The notes under the pieces were generated by a model. That model had not been told where the DNA came from. It did not search any database and saw only the letters and a list, made by a program, of their open reading frames with translations. The position numbers and the translations under genes are program-made. Below are positions 58,742 to 64,000 of a DNA stretch of 64,000 nucleotides, piece by piece (positions within the stretch are counted from its first letter, which is position 1; each line of letters starts with the position of its first letter). The DNA comes from Oidiodendron maius Zn. Lineage: Eukaryota; Ascomycota; Leotiomycetes; Myxotrichaceae. The stretch covers positions 806,001 to 870,000 of the forward strand of contig KN832876.1 of the NCBI GenBank assembly GCA_000827325.1, in the 5' to 3' direction.

Positions 58742-59022
58742 ACGTACAGGCAGGCGCTCTTTTTGTCGCATGATACATTGGTGCATATGCTTGGATAGAG
58801 TAGTGTCCAAATACTTGCATGATTTGGATGAGAAGAGAATCTCTTTGGGTATTCTCACAGTATCAGACTCCTTACGCTTGGTAAATACAGAAGAAGCAAA
58901 TCTCTGACTTTGGTCTTCCCGGCTCGTCCAAACCCCTCTCTAAATCACAATCTCTTAGTATTGTTATCTCCCAGTCTCAAAGTACCATTATTGCCTGCCA
59001 TCTCATCCCCCCTCTCCCAACA
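58742..59022. other. Short intergenic stretch
   Basis: 281 bp of MED7 3' flank ahead of the stop of the minus-strand CaaX ORF. Nothing seen. Confidence 0.45.
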
Positions 59023-59199
59023 TCACATGACAGTGCACGGGATTGGGATACAGCAGCACTCAAAACCGTCACATTCAATACACTTCGTCTTGCCCGCGGT
59101 GCCACTTTCGGGTTTGACAAGGGAGCTGATAGTTGAGGAGGCGGATGAGCCAGGGCCATTAAGACTGACCAACCCATGGGTTGTTGAGAAGCACATCAT
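59023..59199 (-). CDS. 58-residue cysteine-rich protein ending in a CaaX box
   Basis: A minus-strand ORF of 58 codons (57 from the second of two adjacent Met codons). The N-terminal two-thirds are small and polar (SLNGPGSSASSTISSLVKPE); the last 20 residues hold six Cys, in KCIECDGFECCCIPIPCTVM. The terminal Cys-Thr-Val-Met fits a CaaX box with Met in the X position, favouring farnesyl transfer, and the preceding Cys cluster could be palmitoylated. That would place the protein on a membrane; this is inference from the motif. Upstream leader DNA contains a possible acceptor (TCTGCAG) just before the ATG. The family is unknown to me; mating a-factor precursors also end in CaaX but are shorter and lack this Cys cluster. 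Confidence 0.55.
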   Translation of the reverse strand: MMCFSTTHGLVSLNGPGSSASSTISSLVKPESGTAGKTKCIECDGFECCCIPIPCTVM

Positions 59200-59205
59200 C
59201 GCGAT

Positions 59206-59734
59206 TTAGTCTGCAGACGAGAACTGAGCCCGGAAGCGTTGAAGAGAGAGTTGACTGGACAAGCTTTGTCGAACTACTATAGATGGTAAAGAAATGACCC
59301 ACAGTTGACGGAGTTTGAGGAAATTTAGATAGAAGACACGAGACAATGTGTGGGTGCTTGGATCTATGTAAACTCGTCTCCTAGGACTCACACAGTCAGT
59401 GCACTGCTTGTATCAATATTGTGACCTGGTGCTTACTGGAGTTGAATACTTAACTAAGAAATAAAAACAAGAGAACCCAGAGCTTACTAGAAGTCCGCCA
59501 AATGTGGATGTGGTTGTCAGAAGTGGGCAAATATGAAGAAGGCTCTGTGCTCCAAAGCATGGGCTTCTTCAATCTCGGAAAGCTTGGAAGTGGAGGAGCC
59601 AGCTGCACGATGAGGTAGGTGTTGGCGCCAGGGACAGAAATACGGGTCTCGGTTAAAAAAAGGGGGCAAAAGGGGGAACTGACGGAACAAACTAGTACCT
59701 TAAACTTACCGCCACGAAATATCTCATATTGCAT
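59206..59734 (-). CDS. Doubtful three-exon hypothetical protein or leader of the CaaX gene
   Basis: Minus-strand exons 59734..59699, 59647..59488 and 59363..59206 can be joined in phase into 117 residues. The middle exon looks protein-like (TRISVPGANTYLIVQLAPP, PSFPRLKKPMLWSTEPSSYL). No domain is recognised, splice signals are mixed in quality, and it ends only seven bases from the start of the CaaX ORF on the same strand, so it may be spliced 5' leader of that gene instead. Confidence 0.25.
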
Positions 59735-60268
59735 GTTTTCGGAAGGTAAAATACGTTAGCCGCCGCGAGAACTATCCACAGATCATTTACTTCTCGATTA
59801 GAATCATGTCCCCCTTGTTCTTCCATGTAGGCGAAGAACTTGCGTTTCTCTGTTTCCAGCTGGAGCTTTTCTATCGATAACTTGGTTTAATGACGTTGAC
59901 CAATCCTTTCAATATCACGATCTAAGAGGTACTACGGTAAATGTAGCTATAGCAGTCTCGAATTTCTCCAGCCAAATCTCGTGCGTCACACCAGTAGCAC
60001 GGTGTTGCACACGCGTTCTCCCGGGCTTCGATATTGATAAGGTCATGTATGGCGATAACGGACGTGTTATTTATCCAGTCGCATATCCTATGAAGCTATC
60101 TTTGTACTACAGACCTTCTCTATCTGAGTAGATTCTTTACAGGACTCTGGCCAATTATTTTTAGGCCCACCAGCTCTCCCAGCTATGTGGGTAAACCTAA
60201 GGATGGCCCCAGCGCCACTAAAAGAAGCTGATTCGGGCCTTGGCCGGCTAGCACCGAACGCATCATAG
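59735..60268. other. Intergenic, no gene seen
   Basis: 534 bp ahead of the degraded gene copy. The part after about 60060 may contain its unreadable 5' region; no intact frame is present. Confidence 0.45.
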
Positions 60269-60925
60269 GCACTCAAAGATGCGCTTTCTGTCTTGGACAA
60301 AAAAGGCTTTCTTGATCTGTTGCTAAATATAGTTGAGAACAATCCTATTGTCCATCGCTAACTTGAGAATAAGATATTTGCTCGGGGAAAAGATGTTGTC
60401 CAATATCTTGTAGATACGGACTCTGAAGATAATGAGAGCGAGAAAGGAGGCTCCAATATTGTTAAGCTTAGATCCAAAGAGAGACGGCCGATTGCAATTA
60501 AAGACCATGAGGTTACTGGCCGAGTTGCAATCTGCCTAAACTGTGGAGAACAAGTCAATGTCACTGAGAAATGAAAGAGGTATTGCCTCTGACACATAGG
60601 TATATCGATCAATCTCAATTTGCATTAATTAGGCGCTAACTAGTAATACAGAGGATAAAGAACTCTACTATGATGCAGACTTCTGGGCCGATCATGACCT
60701 GGATTGTCACGGTGACCTCCAGAGCTTCATTGATGATGATAACTTTGCCAGGGTGTTTCTGTGGACTTGCTGTGACCAGCCGGGAGATAATGAAGGATGC
60801 AAGTCAACAAAACATAAGCAGAAGCGAACCTTGTAACTATTGACGAACTATCTGACGCTGCGACAGGCACAAAAAGAAAAGCCGAAGAGGAATTATCTAA
60901 CCCTCGCACTCCGCGTGCAAAATAA
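60269..60925 (+). pseudogene. Degraded copy of a conserved fungal acidic protein with Cys-rich region
   Basis: The plus strand reads ALKDALSVLDKKGFLDLLLN, a stop (TAA, 60359), then KDVVQYLVDTDSEDNESEKG, KDHEVTGRVAICLNCGEQVN, a second stop (TGA, 60572), and after a frame change LYYDADFWADHDLDCHGDLQ with LWTCCDQPGDNEGCKSTKHK. The end is KRKAEEELSNPRTPRAK and a stop at 60925. The paired CxxC / H-CH / CC spacing and the acidic centre match a conserved, uncharacterised fungal family with a C2H2-like zinc region. The frame change near 60600-60652 coincides with a GTATAT...TACAG stretch that looks like a retained intron, so this is a decayed gene or DNA-level duplicate, not a retrocopy. The 5' end is not recognisable. 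Confidence 0.7.
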
Positions 60926-60983
60926 TAAGTATGCCAGGCTCATGCAGAGTCCTGCACTATTATATTTACAACTTCAGCAATGC

Positions 60984-61967
60984 TCATTTTAATACCATTT
61001 TATGTCCTCCTAGATGAGCCTTAATAGTCTCATCCGAGCTTCTCCCACCTAGATTTCTGCGCATCGATCCGCCCACTATCCGTGGTCCAAATGAAATTTT
61101 CAACGCTGGACTTCGAAGACCAGGATCAACCCTCGCATAGATCGGTTTGAACTCTAAACTAGGCAAATCGATGGTATAAGACCAGTCCATTGGCTCTCCC
61201 AGCGAAGCTGCATCCGATTTACGAGCCCATTGCTCTTCGCTACCGACCACTAGCTTTGGCGGCTGCCAATTTTCTAATCTTTCCAGGCGGCCATAGATTG
61301 GATTGGTAATTACAGGCCGGTACTTCTCCCAGAATTTGGTGTTCTTCTTTGGATCCAAGACAAGTGGAAATTGGTATTTGTCGAGCCGCGTTCGCGTTGT
61401 AGGTCGATGCATGAGATACAGGGTCTTCAGTCCCGAGAATTGGCCACACATGATTTTAAAATGCTTTGATTGCATCTCGAAGGGCACGTACACACTGAGA
61501 TGTCGAAGAGAATCCATGTGGATGGCAGACTCTGAGGAGTAAGGCGTGAGAGCGTAAAAGCATCGAGCAGTGTAATGTGATGTAAAATGTAAACGGTCTC
61601 TCTTGAAGTTCATGTAGATGGGCCGTGCGAGTTGTGTGGGAAATGCAGGAAGATACGACTTCAAAGTCTGAATTCTACTGTCATAGCAGACGTGAAGCAT
61701 CTCCGGAGGTTTGTAGTTATCAATGCGAAACCATGGATCCTGCTCCGTGGGTCCTGACAGTTCTTGTGCAGAGGCCGTTTCCCATTTTCTGCTAACTGTG
61801 ACGTGAATGACCTGCGGCGCCGACTTCACAACTGACCAGATGAGAAGCTGTAGTTCTTTGGGAAGATTTGGGAAAAGTGTGAACATTGTGTACTGGTTCA
61901 CATAGTACGGGCAGGGCGATGTGAAGTAGTCGATCCAGGGCGGATTGAAAGCTTTGGGTCGGTGCAT
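60984..61967 (-). CDS. 2EXR-domain protein (function unknown)
   Basis: Single minus-strand exon of 327 residues; Met28 (61886, MFTLFPNLPKELQLLIW) is an alternative start that places the domain at the N-terminus, as in most relatives. The 2EXR motif is FPNLPKELQLLIWSVV followed by APQVIHVTVS. Downstream, LPAFPTQLARPIYMNFKRD and HTARCFY-like segments (HYTARCFYALTPYS) and LKTLYLMHRP follow the usual family order: bristling with aromatic residues, no catalytic motif, no membrane span. A second, shorter member lies at 16064-16872, but the two differ widely outside the motif, so recent local duplication is unlikely. Confidence 0.8.
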   Translation of the reverse strand: MHRPKAFNPPWIDYFTSPCPYYVNQYTMFTLFPNLPKELQLLIWSVVKSAPQVIHVTVSRKWETASAQELSGPTEQDPWFRIDNYKPPEMLHVCYDSRIQTLKSYLPAFPTQLARPIYMNFKRDRLHFTSHYTARCFYALTPYSSESAIHMDSLRHLSVYVPFEMQSKHFKIMCGQFSGLKTLYLMHRPTTRTRLDKYQFPLVLDPKKNTKFWEKYRPVITNPIYGRLERLENWQPPKLVVGSEEQWARKSDAASLGEPMDWSYTIDLPSLEFKPIYARVDPGLRSPALKISFGPRIVGGSMRRNLGGRSSDETIKAHLGGHKMVLK

Positions 61968-64000
61968 CTGTCAGGGGTGTAAACCGTGGATCAAACAGGA
62001 CAGGAGATAGATAAATACGTACCTTTATGAGATGATATCAAGTTGATCTTGAATCTATTTCCGTGATGGACGTTTCGTTCTTGATGGTTGTTGGACTTTG
62101 CTCTTGTCAAGATGTGAAAGCGAAGATGTAATGGAGAAAAATAGTGAATTCCAGCCTTTCCTTTCGCTTGTAGATAATGTTGGATATACATTTTCCTTCT
62201 CGTAGCCGTCACTAATTCTTACAGTGATCTCTTTGAACTGGCTCAATATTGCTTTGAGACAATGCAAGAAGAGGGCCTACATTCTGCTTAATATGTCACG
62301 TAGCTATATATTACAAGGTAAAGTAACATGGAGTGCTCGTTCTCAACTCTTTGCCTAGTCACAAGGGATATCAGTCCCTGTGGAGGTTTCTATGAAGCGT
62401 GTGAAGTACTTCATGCTGCAAGACAAGAAAGGTTGACCACGATCCCGCTTTACATTGAATACTTGTCGTCTACAAAGTTTTCTCTTCGCGCAAAGCTATG
62501 CAAATAATGCCATGAAGTTAGACGATAATAGGCAGGAGTGTGCAACTGTCTTGAACTTCAGCTTGTATGTAGCTTTTTACTCGGAACCACAATTCCTCAT
62601 TATGGCCACGGTTGAGAAGACATCGAGAGCCTTGCAACTAAGCCCAGTGACGATGGAATTCGGCTGTCAGGTTAGCGTTCAAGTGTCCCTCGCATTACGC
62701 ACCATTTTAATGGCATTTGCCTTGGACTAGCTGCGGCGGCAGCTGACAGCAGTTCTCGTAGAGTGGGCGAGGCGCAGCGAGTAGTAAATAAGTGAGTCCC
62801 GCCAGACGGATACCATCGGCGAGAAGGCAATGGGTCCTTCGAGCAAAGTGCGGCGGCGCAGTCGTTGTGTTATCATCGATAGTCAACCTGGCCGCAATCC
62901 CATAGCTACTCTGGGCATAACTGTTGTACCAACTGCGCGTCGAGGCAAAGTCGAGGTTGACGATGGGCTGGTGATGCCGGAGGAGGACGTTTTTCTCGCG
63001 TATGGGCAATTTTGGTCAGCCTGAATGGCTCCGCCTCTTAAGGTTTCCTCTTGCATACAATTTCCACATAGCTCCCTTGGTCCCGTCAATCGCTAGTTCA
63101 TAAATGCTATGCGATCTTCAACAGCCGTCGCATTTAGATTTCTGGGTCGCCGCTTGTGCGTTTCCTCTACAGAAGCGTCCACTGAGCGGTGATTCCTCAT
63201 CAACCTCTCTAGCCGTGGTGGTGGGCTCCCTACGTCCCTCACATACGAGGTCACACATCGCCGAGGCTGGCGGGGTTGGCACAGCTTCGTCGTGATGTGC
63301 CAGAAACAGACAGTGCTTTAGTAGTGTAATCATAGTAGGTCTTACTCTATTGAGGCTCACGTTACGAGAGCCATCACCGAATCGAGGGTCGGACGAGTGT
63401 CGGGCGAGGGGCGAAGCCACTCCCATTGACCCGAATGCGGACATTGCCAGATTGGCACAGGGACGGCCACCGCCCCCCCAGATCGGCTGTACGTGGTACA
63501 GGGTATCAGGCATTGTGCGGGAGCAAGCTTGGACGTCCTCTTATCGGCTTCCGTTTGGCGGCACAGGATCCCAAAATACCTCTCGCCAGGGTAGCTGCAT
63601 CCCGTTAGCTATGCACGAACGCCATGTCTGTACATGGGGGCAGTGACATGGAGGGCAGTGGGTGAGTGGGACGAGGAAATACTACCACGGCCACACTCTC
63701 TCAAGCGGGAGAAGGTATATATAGAATGCGAGAGTGCTGGACTCACGGTCGGTCGGTATCTGTTACCTCTGATCTCTTCTCTGTTTTGCCTTTTGGGAGA
63801 TTTCTGATCCTTGCTTGCTGGAAGCTATATTCCTGCCATGGGTCGTGGCCAGAGCCAACCTCAGCGACAGTGACCTCGAGGGTGGTCTACTGGAATCTCA
63901 TCGACTCTTATATTCTTGAAGAAGGGAATCCTCTATCGATAGAAGGGGGTCGGTTCTATCTCGCAGAATCTCTTTTGGGTAGTCTTGAGGAGGCACACAA
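61968..64000. other. 2-kb right-end region without a supported gene
   Basis: Bases 61968-62450 are upstream flank of the 2EXR gene. Between 62700 and 63650 the sequence is GC-richer with many overlapping open frames on both strands, none protein-like. A TATATATA stretch at about 63715 followed by a pyrimidine-rich segment could be a promoter and leader for a gene starting beyond the window; the ATG at 63838 opens only ten codons. Confidence 0.4.

Overview
The window is nuclear DNA of a filamentous ascomycete (Pezizomycotina). The evidence is direct: short GT-AG introns of about 45-65 bp with CTAAC/CTGAC-like branch sites, and families largely restricted to these fungi (Zn2Cys6/DUF3468 regulator, HET-domain protein, 2EXR proteins, self-sufficient CYP505, GH75 chitosanase, ApsB/Mto1-type MTOC protein). 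A dispersed single 5S rRNA gene fits the same group. A Leotiomycetes-like origin is my guess from gene content, not something shown here.

Layout. 0-18.8 kb: 3' part of an AMSH-type JAMM deubiquitinase, a four-helix membrane protein, a small stress-type hydrophilic protein, a Zn2Cys6 regulator, a 1,527-residue ApsB/Mto1 coiled-coil protein, a GT90 glycosyltransferase, a 2EXR protein and a six-exon zinc alcohol dehydrogenase. 19-33.5 kb is accessory: a secreted GH75 chitosanase, a gene-poor block with a 5S rRNA gene and a frameshifted gene, an aldo-keto reductase, two terminal-inverted-repeat elements flanking a truncated SNF2 helicase fragment, a CYP505 P450-reductase fusion and a secreted GH18 chitinase. 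35-58.7 kb is dense housekeeping DNA: GPI16/PIG-T, LUC7, GH2 beta-galactosidase, a HET protein, an RGG-rich protein, BYE1, a ZNF830-like protein, a small secreted protein, a WW/FF (Urn1/Dre4-like) protein, proteasome alpha4, a PAP2 lipid phosphatase and Mediator MED7. 58.7-64 kb holds a 58-residue cysteine-rich ORF ending in a CaaX box, a degraded gene copy, a second 2EXR protein and about 2 kb with nothing I can support.

Several housekeeping genes form tight head-to-head pairs (GPI16/LUC7, BYE1/ZNF830-like, Urn1-like/proteasome alpha4, PAP2/MED7). Functionally the window mixes mRNA processing and transcription (LUC7, Urn1-like, ZNF830-like, BYE1, MED7), protein and lipid turnover (AMSH, proteasome, PAP2, GPI16) and secreted or carbohydrate enzymes (GH75, GH18, GT90, GH2). 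I see no polyketide or peptide synthase, so there is no case for a secondary-metabolite cluster. The observations most worth a second look are the CaaX-terminated small ORF, the two TIR elements around the orphan SNF2 fragment, the 5S locus, and the two decayed genes. Exon borders below were read by eye from splice signals and reading phase.
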